DNA from: Brevundimonas naejangsanensis
Lineage (GTDB): Bacteria; Pseudomonadota; Alphaproteobacteria; Caulobacterales; Caulobacteraceae
Reading direction: 5' to 3'
Assembly: GCF_000635915.2 (NCBI RefSeq)
Contig: NZ_CP015614.1
Location: 2,578,501 to 2,642,500 of the forward strand
Length of the DNA stretch: 64,000 nt
Below are positions 9,565 to 17,429 of this stretch, in pieces; the first letter of the stretch is position 1, and each line of letters opens with the position of its first letter. The notes under the pieces were generated by a model. It was not told where the DNA came from and did no database searches. It saw only the letters and a program-made list of their open reading frames with translations. A program made the position numbers and the translations under genes.

Positions 9565-10126
9565 CGCTTCGAAGACCACGGTCACGCTCGTTACGGCCTT
9601 CCTGATGAGCACAGGACTCGCCGAAGGCCGTGCCGGGAGCTACCGGCGGGAAGATCATGGCTTCGGTCAGTCGGGCCGGGGCTACCTGTCCCGGCTGCGC
9701 GGAACCGACGGGCTTCTGGCCTGGGCCGATGAACAAGGCCTGACGGACGACGACGTCGCCCTGAACGACAGGTTCGAGCTTATCCGCCTGAAGGGGCCAG
9801 CAAAGACGCGACGGGATCGCAAGCCGCTTCTGCATTACGACGACACGCCCGACACCACCGCCATGCGGGATCGGCTGCGGTCCTGGGCGGCGATGATGGC
9901 GGGCCATGAGGTCACCCTGGGAGCGCACCGATCCGTGGCTTCAGCTCCGACGAAGAAGAGGCCGCCTTTCTCGCCTACGTCGCCCGCTGGAGCTGAGCGA
10001 CCCTGGCTGGAGGGTGGGGGGATGGTCCCCTTCGCCCTCGACGCTGAGGGTTACGCTCGGGTCACCTCCGGGTCCCCTAGGGCTATACTGGAGGTCGTAA
10101 GAAGACCTGGGCGGAACGAGCCGTAG
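9386..10126 (+). pseudogene. Replication-initiator-like remnant
   Basis: A second frame opens right after a stop at 9383-9385 and overlaps the integrase tail. It has no start codon before ATG 9605, yet residues upstream of it (RLRVILEAVTLELWLA, then SRGDRGYVGPDRYRHP) look genuine. With the following RLKGP and YDDTPDTTAMRDRLRSW segments it resembles alphaproteobacterial proteins I associate with small-plasmid replication near integrases; this is from memory. Beyond about 9925 the sequence looks frameshifted, because another frame there gives a plausible acidic C-terminal tail ending at 9996. Most likely a 5'-truncated, joined remnant. Confidence 0.45.
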
Positions 10127-10239
10127 TCCTCGATCAAGATCGGCCGAGGGGCCCGCTTGGACCTATCGGGGAACCTGGGTCACCCGCGAAGTCCTCTGGT
10201 TGGGCTGGGAGCCTTCCTCCTCCTCACGCTAAGGTCACC

Positions 10240-11196
10240 CTACGGCCTCCGTCTGTGTGGCTGGGGAGGGCTTCCCCTTCCTCCGGGCGCTCGGGTCTCG
10301 ACGACGTTCGTTCGTGCCCGGCTCTTGATCTCCCCAGCCAGGAGCTTTTTCAAAGCCTCCAGTGCGAGGTTCTTCTTCTCCATCCCGGCGACTTCGAGAA
10401 GGAACTCGTCAGATAGGATGGAGATGTCCGGCGACTTCAACCCCGCCGCCTGTAGGATGCGCTCCTGGCCATAGATGGCGATGTCGCTGCGCTTGCCCTG
10501 ATGAGCCTCGACGAAGGTTTCCGACTGCACGAACATGCCGCCCGAGCCGCAGGCGGGATCGTAGACGCGGCCCTTGGTCGGCTCCAGCATCTCGACGATG
10601 GTGCGAACCACCGAGCGGGGCGTGAAGAACTCGCCGCCGCGCCGGCCTTCCGCGCCCGCGAACTGCGAGATGAAATATTCATAAGCTCGGCCTAGGAGGT
10701 CGCGCGCCTCGCCGTCCTCGCCCTTCAGGTTGACGTTGGAGAACAGGTCCACCAACTCGCCGACCATCCGCTTGTCGAGCTGGGGCCGCCCGTAGTCTTT
10801 GGGCAGGACGTCCTTCAGCACCTTCACATTGGCTCGTTCGATGGCCTCCATGGCGTTGTCGATCAGGTTGCCGATATCGCCACGGCGTTCCTTGCCGGTG
10901 GTCACGTCGGTGAAGGTGATTTCCGGCCGCTTGGCATTGGCCTGCAGGTTGGACCAGCGCGCCTCGGCCGGCACCCAGAAGACGTGGTCGGCCAAATACT
11001 CCTCAGGGTCCTCCGGGTCAGCGTAGGGCTCGGCCTCCAGCTTCGCCCGTTGCGCCTCGAAGGCTTCGGAGATGTATTTCAGAAAGATCAGGCCGAGCGC
11101 GACGTGCTTGTATTCCGAGGGCTCCAGGTTGCCGCGCAGCTTGTCAGCCGCCTTGAACAGCTCGGCCTCAAAGCCGAGATCGTTTCCGCCCGCCAT
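10240..11196 (-). pseudogene. HsdM-HsdR fusion left by deletion (type I R-M remnant)
   Basis: Residues 1-244 are the N-terminal half of a type I methyltransferase subunit HsdM: the helical N-domain ([20 protein letters not shown]), [17 protein letters not shown] and the SAM motif DPACGSGG at about 213-220, ending at IYGQE. From about 246 the sequence switches to what I recognise as the extreme C-terminus of the HsdR restriction subunit ([39 protein letters not shown]). After 302 it degenerates. The methylase NPP(F/Y) motif, all of hsdS and nearly all of hsdR are missing, so neither activity is expected. Confidence 0.75.
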
Positions 11197-11313
11197 GCAA
11201 CGCCCACCCGAAGTCCAAACTGAGGTCCAGCGGCTCGTCTAGGCGGGGAGGGGCGAACAAGCGGTTAACCATAGGCGTTTTCGGCCAGGCTTAGAGCGAA
11301 GCGCCAGACACCA

Positions 11314-11350
11314 GAGTGCTACACCTCTAGAGGGCGAAACTGCTACACCA
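11314..11350 (+). repeat. Paired TGCTACAC motifs, right end
   Basis: TGCTACAC at 11317 and 11341, 24 bases apart, the second within GAAACTGCTACACC exactly as at 8269-8281. The last copy ends 62 bases before the right core repeat, mirroring the left end. The remaining bases 11197-11313 hold a TTAACCAT at 11265 but no gene that I can support. Confidence 0.5.
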
Positions 11351-11410
11351 CCACTCGGGACGCGCCCAAGAACGTATTGATTTTGCTGATATTTCTCTGT
11401 GCGGGAAAAG

Positions 11411-11429
11411 GTGGTGCCGCTTAGGTGAC
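11411..11429 (+). repeat. Right attachment-site repeat (attR core)
   Basis: Second copy of the 19-bp repeat. It overlaps the 3' end of the intact tRNA-Thr gene, the usual target position for tyrosine integrases, so insertion restored a full tRNA. Confidence 0.85.
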
Positions 11430-11487
11430 TCGAACACCTGACCCCCTCATTACGAATGAGGTGCTCTACCAGCTGAGCTAAAGCGGC
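11412..11487 (-). tRNA. tRNA-Thr (anticodon CGT)
   Basis: A 76-base cloverleaf with CCA encoded. Acceptor GCCGCTT/AAGCGGC, D-arm GCTC...GAGC, anticodon stem CCTCA/TGAGG around loop TTCGTAA (anticodon CGT, reads ACG), and T-arm AGGTG TTCGAGT CACCT. It lies downstream of hemD on the same strand and is the integration target of the adjoining element. Confidence 0.95.
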
Positions 11488-11533
11488 CCCGGCGTCGTCC
11501 GCGCTTCGAGCGCGAGCGAGCGAGGAGGGCTCT

Positions 11534-12229
11534 TTATACGGGCGCGGCGGGCTTGCCAAGAGCCGATAGCATCGACGGTTCATCGGGCGCTGCGGCGACG
11601 CGGATTTGTGTGAAATCAAAGGGGCGCAGGGGCGCGGCGGCCGCGTCGGAAATGCAGACGGCCAGGCGGCCGGATGAGGCGGCGCGGGGCAGGTCGGTCG
11701 CCAAGGCGCGGGCGGCGCGCGGGGAATGCAGCATGACCGCGTCGAAGGCGCCGGGCGCGGGCGCATGCGTCTCGAAGGCGGCGTAGACGGGCAGGCGCTG
11801 GACCCGGCGGTCGGGCAGCAGGGCGGGCAGGTCGCCGGCCGGCTCGCGTGCGCCAGGCGCTAGCAGCGGGCCGGGCGGGGCTTCGGCGGCGATCAGGCGG
11901 GCCAGGGCGTGAATGTCGCCGGCGGCGGAGCGCACGTCGGCGAAGCCTGCGGCGCGGGCGGCTTCCGCGGTGGCGTCGCCGACGGCGAACACGGGGTGGT
12001 CGCGAAAGCGCGGGATCAGGGGAGCGAAGGCCTCGACGCCGTTGGGGCTGGTCAGGGCGAGGACGGCGACGGCCTCAGGCTCCGGAGCGGCGTTCAGCGC
12101 GCCGGGCAGGGGGGCGAGCGTCAGGAGCGGGACGACCACGGGCTCGAAGCCCAGCGCCGTCAGCCGGTCCGCCGTGCGCGCGGCGCCCGGCTCGGCGCGC
12201 GTGACCCAGACGCGGCGGATCGGCGTCAC
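11534..12229 (-). CDS. hemD: Uroporphyrinogen-III synthase
   Basis: Closes hydroxymethylbilane to uroporphyrinogen III in heme and vitamin B12 synthesis. 231 residues, two-domain HemD fold: N-terminal VWVTRAEPGAARTADRLTALGFEPVVVPLL, the mid-domain LALTSPNGVEAF and the later FDAVMLHSPRAARAL are the recognisable pieces of this poorly conserved family. Starts with GTG 4 bases after the hemC stop, so identification is strengthened by the operon. The tRNA-Thr gene follows it. Confidence 0.88.
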   Translation of the reverse strand: MTPIRRVWVTRAEPGAARTADRLTALGFEPVVVPLLTLAPLPGALNAAPEPEAVAVLALTSPNGVEAFAPLIPRFRDHPVFAVGDATAEAARAAGFADVRSAAGDIHALARLIAAEAPPGPLLAPGAREPAGDLPALLPDRRVQRLPVYAAFETHAPAPGAFDAVMLHSPRAARALATDLPRAASSGRLAVCISDAAAAPLRPFDFTQIRVAAAPDEPSMLSALGKPAAPV

Positions 12230-12233
12230 GGCT

Positions 12234-13193
12234 CTAGAGCGCGATCTTTTGATCGCCGGCCACGGCCTGGACCTGGCCGCCGAGATCGAGACCGAGGGCG
12301 CGGGCGGCGGAAAGTTCGGCTTGGGTCAGGTCGGCAGGGGCGGCGATGTCGCCCGAGCGTGTCCAGCGGCCCGACCCGTCGGGGCTGAGCATTTCGGTGC
12401 TCAGATGCAGGCGGCCTTCCGCGATGTGGGCGTAGGCGCCGATGGCGGTGCGGCAGGAGCCTTCCAGCGCGGTCATGGCCCCGCGCTCGGCGGCGACGCA
12501 GAGGGCGGTAGGCGCGTGGTTGAGGGCGCGGGTCCAGGCGGCGTTCACATCGTCCTCGCGCGTCTGCAGGGCCAGGGCGCCCTGGCCCGGCGCGGGCAGG
12601 AAGGCGTCCAGCGGCAGGCGCTGGCGGATAACTTCGCCCAGGCCCAGGCGATTAAGGCCCGAACAGGCCAGCAGGATGGCGTCGAAGTCGCCGTCGCGCA
12701 GACGCTTCAGCCGGGTGTCCACGTTGCCGCGCAGCATCTCGATCTTGAGGTCGGGGCGCAGGGCCAGCGCCTGGGCCTGACGACGCAGGGAGGCGGTGCC
12801 GAAGCGGGCGCCCTGCGGCAGGTCGGCGAAGGTCGCGTAGCGCTCGCTGATGAAGGCGTCGCGGGGATCTTCGCGCTCGGGCACGGCGGCGATGGCCAGG
12901 CCGGGGGGCTGTTCGGCGGGGACGTCCTTCATCGAGTGAACGGCGACGTCGACGCGGCCGTCCAGCAGGGCCTCTTCGATCTCCTTGGTGAACAGGGCCT
13001 TGCCGCCGACTTCCAGCAGGCGGCGGTCCTGGATGCGGTCGCCGGTGGTGACGATCTCGACCAGGGGGACAAGAGTTTCGATCTCAGCCTCGGGCACGCC
13101 CAGGGCGCGGCCGATGGCGCGCTGCATCATGCCGGATTGGGCCAGGGCCAGGCGCGAACGCCGGGTGCCGATGCGCAGGAGAGGTTGAGTCAC
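12234..13193 (-). CDS. hemC: Porphobilinogen deaminase (hydroxymethylbilane synthase)
   Basis: Polymerises four porphobilinogens into hydroxymethylbilane. 319 residues from GTG at 13193: the protein then begins TQPLLRIGTRRSRLALAQ as relatives do. Conserved features include the SMKDVP segment, TASLRRQAQ and the dipyrromethane-cofactor cysteine in ALEGSCRTAIGAY. The frame extends 30 codons upstream but that stretch is unlike the family and would overlap the divergent tsaD start. First gene of a hemC-hemD pair. Confidence 0.95.
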   Translation of the reverse strand: MTQPLLRIGTRRSRLALAQSGMMQRAIGRALGVPEAEIETLVPLVEIVTTGDRIQDRRLLEVGGKALFTKEIEEALLDGRVDVAVHSMKDVPAEQPPGLAIAAVPEREDPRDAFISERYATFADLPQGARFGTASLRRQAQALALRPDLKIEMLRGNVDTRLKRLRDGDFDAILLACSGLNRLGLGEVIRQRLPLDAFLPAPGQGALALQTREDDVNAAWTRALNHAPTALCVAAERGAMTALEGSCRTAIGAYAHIAEGRLHLSTEMLSPDGSGRWTRSGDIAAPADLTQAELSAARALGLDLGGQVQAVAGDQKIAL

Positions 13194-13240
13194 GTCGAGA
13201 CGCCGTTGCGAAAGGGGGGGCGGGTCGCTAACTCCGCCCA

Positions 13241-14392
13241 ATGACAATGGACGCGGACTATAGCAGGGCGGCGGACGGGGCAACCGGACTGGAGCGGGAC
13301 GGTTTGACCGTACTGGGTCTGGAGACCAGCTGCGACGAGACCGCCGCTTCGGTGGTGCGTCTGTCGGCGGCGGGCGCCCAGGTGCTGTCCAGCGTCATTC
13401 ACAGCCAGATCGACGATCACGCGGCCTATGGCGGGGTCGTGCCGGAAATCGCCGCCCGCAGCCATGTGGAGATGATCGACGGCGTGACGCGCCGGGCCAT
13501 GAGCGAGGCCGGGCTGGACTGGAGCGGGCTGGACGGCGTGGCGGCGACGGCGGGGCCGGGCCTGGTCGGCGGGGTCATGGTCGGCTTGTCCTACGGCAAG
13601 GCGGCGGCGCTGGCGCGGGGCTTGCCGCTGATCGCGGTCAACCATCTGGAAGGTCATGCGGTGTCGGCGCGGCTGGGGGCGGAGACGACCTATCCCTTCC
13701 TGCTGCTGCTCGTCTCGGGCGGGCACTGCCAGTTGCTGGAGGTGCGCGGCATCGGCGACATGAGCCGGCTGGGCACCACCATCGACGACGCGGCCGGCGA
13801 GGCCTTCGACAAGATCGCCAAGGCCCTGGGGCTGGGTTATCCGGGCGGGCCGGCGCTGGAGAAGCTGGCGGCCCAGAGTCGAGAGAATGGCGGCGACGGC
13901 TCGCGGTTCGAGCTGCCGAGGGCGTTGCTGGGGCGCAAGGACTGCGACTTCTCCTTCTCGGGGCTGAAGACGGCGGCGTCGCGTCTGGCCCAGACCTGCG
14001 AGACGGAACAGGACCGGGCGGATCTGGCCGATGCGGTGCAGAAGGCGATCGCGCGCCAGCTGGCCGAGCGCTCCGAGCGGGCGATGAAGGCTTACGCCGA
14101 GGCGCACGAACATCGCCTGTTCGTGGTGGCGGGCGGCGTGGCGGCGAACAAGACGATCCGGCGGACTCTGGAGGATCTGGCGACGAAGCACGGCTTCGCC
14201 TTCCTGGCGCCGCCGATGGCCTATTGCACCGACAATGCGGCGATGATCGCCTTGGCGGGGGCCGAGCGGCTGGAAAAAGGGCTGACGTCGGACATCGATG
14301 TCGCGGCTCGGCCACGATGGCCACTGGACGAGACGCGCGCGAGCGTCGATCCTGTTCACAAGAAAACGGGCCGCAAGGGCGCCAAGGCTTAA
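13241..14392 (+). CDS. tsaD: tRNA N6-adenosine threonylcarbamoyltransferase
   Basis: Transfers threonylcarbamoyl to A37 of ANN-reading tRNAs, with TsaB and TsaE. 383 residues from this ATG; core features are LGLETSCDETAAS, the metal-binding VNHLEGH, LLVSGGHCQL, KALGLGYPGGPALE and a late VAGGVAANKTIRR. An in-frame TTG at 13304 is preceded by GGAG and would give a 362-residue protein starting at TVLGLETSC, closer to the usual length, so the true start may be there. Divergent from hemC; gpsA follows 42 bases downstream. Confidence 0.95.
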   Translation: MTMDADYSRAADGATGLERDGLTVLGLETSCDETAASVVRLSAAGAQVLSSVIHSQIDDHAAYGGVVPEIAARSHVEMIDGVTRRAMSEAGLDWSGLDGVAATAGPGLVGGVMVGLSYGKAAALARGLPLIAVNHLEGHAVSARLGAETTYPFLLLLVSGGHCQLLEVRGIGDMSRLGTTIDDAAGEAFDKIAKALGLGYPGGPALEKLAAQSRENGGDGSRFELPRALLGRKDCDFSFSGLKTAASRLAQTCETEQDRADLADAVQKAIARQLAERSERAMKAYAEAHEHRLFVVAGGVAANKTIRRTLEDLATKHGFAFLAPPMAYCTDNAAMIALAGAERLEKGLTSDIDVAARPRWPLDETRASVDPVHKKTGRKGAKA

Positions 14393-14434
14393 AGCGGCCT
14401 GAAGCCCTGCGGGGGTCGGGGGACCGGAGAAGAT

Positions 14435-15433
14435 ATGGAATTTCATACTGCAGGCGTAATTGGCGGCGGCGCCTGGGGCACGGCCCTGGCGCAGAGCGCG
14501 GCGGCGGCGGGTCTGGCCGTCATCCTGCAGGCGCGCGAGCCTGAGGTGATCGAGAGCATCCGCGCGCGCCGGATGAACGACGCCTTCCTGCCGGGGGTCG
14601 AACTGGATTCGGCCATCAACGTCACCTCGGATCTGGCGGATCTGGCCGACTGCGATCTGATTCTGGCCGTGCCGCCGGCTCAGCACATGCGGGCGACGCT
14701 GACGGCGTTTGCGCCTTACGCCCGGCCGGGTCTGCCGATCATCCTGTGCTCCAAGGGCATTGAGCGCGGCTCGTTGAAGCTGATGACCGACGTGCTGGCC
14801 GAGACGATCCCGTCGGCGACCGCCGCCGTGCTGTCGGGGCCGAGCTTCGCCGCCGAAGTGGCGCGCGGCCTGCCCAGCGCCGTGACCCTGGCCTGCGCCG
14901 ACCTGGAGATGGCCGAGGCCCTGGCGGGCGCCCTGTCGGGCCCGGTCTTCCGTCCCTATTTCGCCGATGACCTGATCGGGGCCGAGACGGGCGGAGCGCT
15001 GAAGAACGTCCTGGCCATCGCCTGCGGCATCGTCGAGGGCCGCGAACTGGGCCGCAGCGCCCACGCCGCCGTCATCACCCGCGGCTATGCCGAGATCGTC
15101 CGCGTGGCCACGGCCCTGGGCGGCAAGGCCGAGACCGTGGCGGGGCTGTGTGGCGTCGGCGATCTGGTGCTGACCTGCTCCAGCCCGCAATCGCGCAACA
15201 TGAGCCTGGGCCTGGCGCTGGGACAGGGTTTGAGCGTCGAGCAGGCGCTGGCCGGCAAACGCTCGGTAGCCGAGGGCTATGAGAGCGCGCCCGCCGTGCG
15301 CGAGCTGACCCGCAAGCTGGGCGTCGATACGCCCATCTGCGAGGCGACGGCGGCGGTGCTGGCCGGCGAGATGACCGTGGATCAGGCCATCGAGAGCCTG
15401 ATGAGCCGCCCGCTGAAGCCCGAGCGCGAATAG
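14435..15433 (+). CDS. gpsA: Glycerol-3-phosphate dehydrogenase [NAD(P)+]
   Basis: Reduces dihydroxyacetone phosphate to sn-glycerol 3-phosphate for phospholipid synthesis. 332 residues; Rossmann motif [14 protein letters not shown] at the start, then [29 protein letters not shown] and the C-terminal [20 protein letters not shown], all diagnostic. GGAGAAG lies 4 bases before the ATG. The stop overlaps the GTG of the Rieske gene by one base, indicating translational coupling. Confidence 0.96.
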   Translation: MEFHTAGVIGGGAWGTALAQSAAAAGLAVILQAREPEVIESIRARRMNDAFLPGVELDSAINVTSDLADLADCDLILAVPPAQHMRATLTAFAPYARPGLPIILCSKGIERGSLKLMTDVLAETIPSATAAVLSGPSFAAEVARGLPSAVTLACADLEMAEALAGALSGPVFRPYFADDLIGAETGGALKNVLAIACGIVEGRELGRSAHAAVITRGYAEIVRVATALGGKAETVAGLCGVGDLVLTCSSPQSRNMSLGLALGQGLSVEQALAGKRSVAEGYESAPAVRELTRKLGVDTPICEATAAVLAGEMTVDQAIESLMSRPLKPERE

Positions 15434-15822
15434 TGGCGCAAGAGGGTCCGGCGGCTGAAACGCAGGAGCGCAAGCGGGTCTGGAAGACCCCGCCGAACGT
15501 GGCCCTGTGTCTGGAGGCCGACATCGCCGACCCCGGCTCGCGCGGGTTCGTGCTGCAGATCGGCGAGGCCTTCTTCCACGGCTTCGTGGTGAAGAAGGAC
15601 GGTCAGGTCGCGGGCTGGGTGGATCGCTGCCCGCACGCGGGCTTTCCCATCGCGGTGGAGCTGGACCGCTATCTGACGCCGGACGGCTCGCTGATCCTGT
15701 GCGGCTGGCACGGAGCGGCGTTCGAGCCCCTGTCGGGCGCGTGCGTCGCCGGACCCTGCGCGGGCGGCAAGCTGACGCCCTGGCCGGTCGAGGCGCGGGA
15801 CGGGGTTATTCGGACGGCGTAA
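15433..15822 (+). CDS. Rieske [2Fe-2S] domain protein
   Basis: A 129-residue single-domain Rieske protein. The cluster ligands are in CPHAGFP (C-x-H) and CGWHGAAF (C-x-x-H), 35-40 residues apart, followed by the proline loop region. It has no signal peptide, membrane helix or oxygenase domain, so it is probably a cytoplasmic ferredoxin-like electron carrier; its partner is not indicated by the neighbours. GTG start overlaps the gpsA stop. Confidence 0.85.
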   Translation: MAQEGPAAETQERKRVWKTPPNVALCLEADIADPGSRGFVLQIGEAFFHGFVVKKDGQVAGWVDRCPHAGFPIAVELDRYLTPDGSLILCGWHGAAFEPLSGACVAGPCAGGKLTPWPVEARDGVIRTA

Positions 15823-15829
15823 GCGCGGC

Positions 15830-15988
15830 CTATTCCTTCGGCACCAGCTTGGGATCCTTGGTGAAGGCGTCGTCGACCTCTTCTTCGGTGATCCGCTTGG
15901 ACGGATCTCCCGGCTGGTTGAGGTTCTGTTCTTCGGTGCCGTCGCCCATCATGCCGGGGTGAGGGTCCTTGGGGTCTTTCTCGGCCAT
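15830..15988 (-). CDS. Small hydrophilic hypothetical protein
   Basis: A 52-residue, strongly charged protein (MAEKDPKDPHPGMMGDG ... ITEEEVDDAFTKDPKLVPKE). A near-perfect AAGGAG lies 6 bases before this ATG, much better than any upstream start. Likely intrinsically disordered; no family recognised. It is convergent with the Rieske gene, with 7 bases between stops. Confidence 0.65.
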   Translation of the reverse strand: MAEKDPKDPHPGMMGDGTEEQNLNQPGDPSKRITEEEVDDAFTKDPKLVPKE

Positions 15989-16070
15989 AGTGATCTCCTT
16001 TGCCGCGATGCAAAGGCAATCCGCGGATGCCGCAGGGCGTTCCATCACGCCGGCGCGAGCCTGAAGACGA

Positions 16071-16544
16071 CTAGCGTTTCAGGCGCCGCGCATTGGCGGT
16101 GGCCTTGGCGTGGACCGGCGCCAGGGCCTGTCCCTGCGCTTTCAGCGCGGCGCCGTAGAAGGCCCAGCCGTCGCTCATCGCCCGGCTCCAGGCGCCCATC
16201 GCCCAGTCGCTTTGGGCGGCGGCGAAGGCGAAGGGGGTGTCGGCGCGCGCCAGTCTGGCCAGGCAGTCGGCGGCCTCGGCCCCTTCGCGCGCGGCTGCGC
16301 GGCCCGCCCGTTCGGCCAGATCCATCGCCCCGGCATAGGCCGCCCCGGCCGAGGCCGCCATGGCCTCGACCTTCTCGGTTCCCATGCGGCCCAGCTCGGC
16401 ATGGTCGGCGCGCAGCGGATCGGCCATGGCCTCGCCCATGATCCCCAGCCGTCGCGTGATGACGGCGGCCGAGGCCTGGGCCAGTTCCTGACCGGCCTGG
16501 GCGTTGCGCAGGGCGTTGCGGGCGGTCTTCTGCATGGGGCTCAT
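16071..16544 (-). CDS. Phasin-like protein
   Basis: 157 residues, alanine-rich and almost wholly helical, without a signal peptide. The pattern of amphipathic helices (VITRRLGIMGEAM, GTEKVEAMAASAGAAYAGAMDLAERA, AFYGAALKAQGQALAPVHAKATANARRL) resembles the phasin family that coats polyhydroxyalkanoate granules. Family assignment is by overall composition and spacing rather than a strict motif; another helical coat or regulatory protein is possible. Confidence 0.6.
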   Translation of the reverse strand: MSPMQKTARNALRNAQAGQELAQASAAVITRRLGIMGEAMADPLRADHAELGRMGTEKVEAMAASAGAAYAGAMDLAERAGRAAAREGAEAADCLARLARADTPFAFAAAQSDWAMGAWSRAMSDGWAFYGAALKAQGQALAPVHAKATANARRLKR

Positions 16545-16564
16545 GCAGCGACCCTGAGCCTGTT

Positions 16565-17344
16565 TCAGGCGACCGGCAAGACTTCCTGTGCGAACTCCGT
16601 CAGATCGCGGATCAGGGCCGGGACGGCGGCGTCGATGATGCGCTGGCCCTTTTCCGGGGTCGCCTGGGCCGGGTCCGAGCCGATGCGGCCGTCGGGGAAG
16701 CGGGCGCGATAGTCGTTGGCGTCGCGGATCGGGCCGAAGGGGGCGATCTTCGGCTCATAGTGGGCGGTCTTGACCCGGTCGGGATAGCCCGCCTGGGTCA
16801 CGGCGATCTCGGACGGGGTGGCGTGGCTGCCGTGGCCCGTCGGGAAGATGTCCTCGCACAGCTTCTGCACGCCCGGCAGGTCCCACCAGTTGCGCAGCTT
16901 CAGCACGAAGGGCGGACGCTCGGCCCAGGGCTCGGGCGTGAAGGACCAGTCGGCGTAGATCTCGGCGAAGGCGGCCTCGATGGTGGCGACGTTGCCGCCG
17001 TGGCCGTTGAGGAAATAGATCCGCTCGAAGCCGTGGCGCGTCAGCGACGACACCCAGTCGGCGATCGCCGCCATGAAGGTCGACGGGCGCAGGGTGATGG
17101 TGCCGGGAAAGGCCAGGTGGTGCTGGGCCATGCCGATGTTGAAGGTGGGCGTGACCACCAGACTGTCGTCGCCCTTCTCTGCGGCGTGGGCGATGATCTC
17201 GGGGCACAGCCAGTCGGTGCCCAAAAGGCCGGTCGGCCCGTGCTGCTCGTTCGAGCCGATCGGCACGATCACCGTCTTGGACAACAGGGCGCCGGACTTC
17301 AGGCGCTCGTCGATCTCGGGCCAGGACGACAGGTGGATCAGCAT
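16565..17344 (-). CDS. Creatininase-family amidohydrolase
   Basis: 259 residues. The metal-binding pattern of the family is clear: VIVPIGSNEQHGPTGLLGTD (Glu, His, Asp) near residue 30 and YFLNGHGGN near 115, with GHGSHATPSE later. Members hydrolyse creatinine, formamides in riboflavin/F420 pathways or act in mycofactocin maturation; none of those partners is nearby, so the substrate is unknown. The ATG at 17344 has GGAG 9 bases upstream; a TTG 24 bases earlier is less likely. Confidence 0.85.
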   Translation of the reverse strand: MLIHLSSWPEIDERLKSGALLSKTVIVPIGSNEQHGPTGLLGTDWLCPEIIAHAAEKGDDSLVVTPTFNIGMAQHHLAFPGTITLRPSTFMAAIADWVSSLTRHGFERIYFLNGHGGNVATIEAAFAEIYADWSFTPEPWAERPPFVLKLRNWWDLPGVQKLCEDIFPTGHGSHATPSEIAVTQAGYPDRVKTAHYEPKIAPFGPIRDANDYRARFPDGRIGSDPAQATPEKGQRIIDAAVPALIRDLTEFAQEVLPVA

Positions 17345-17429
17345 GGGAAACGGCTCCGGCGGGCGCAAGGGAAAGGATTGAGGGCGGCTTTACGCTGATC
17401 CGCCTTCAGGGCCAATCAGGCGCAATCGC

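Larger units (their letters stand above)
8170..11429. mobile_element. Decayed integrative element in tRNA-Thr(CGT)
   Basis: The element is delimited by a 19-bp direct repeat of the tRNA 3' end. It holds a broken tyrosine integrase next to the left end, a replication-initiator-like remnant, about 110 bases of unassigned DNA (10127-10239), and a deleted type I restriction-modification remnant on the opposite strand. Codon use differs from the host: TTA, CTA and AGG occur in its reading frames but are almost absent nearby. All three genes are damaged, so the element is probably no longer mobile by itself. Confidence 0.85.

Noticed and set aside
10127..10239. Short open frames in the middle of the tRNA-Thr element
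   Set aside because: They overlap the GGTCACC repeats, have no ribosome-binding sites and no recognisable sequence.
13190..15190. A 666-codon minus-strand frame opposite tsaD and gpsA
   Set aside because: The composition is Arg/Gln/Gly-rich without family features, and both plus-strand genes are unambiguous.
15669..16019. Minus-strand 116-codon frame over the small protein at 15830-15988
   Set aside because: It is in a different frame, runs into the Rieske gene and has poor codon usage, whereas the 52-residue frame has an excellent Shine-Dalgarno site.
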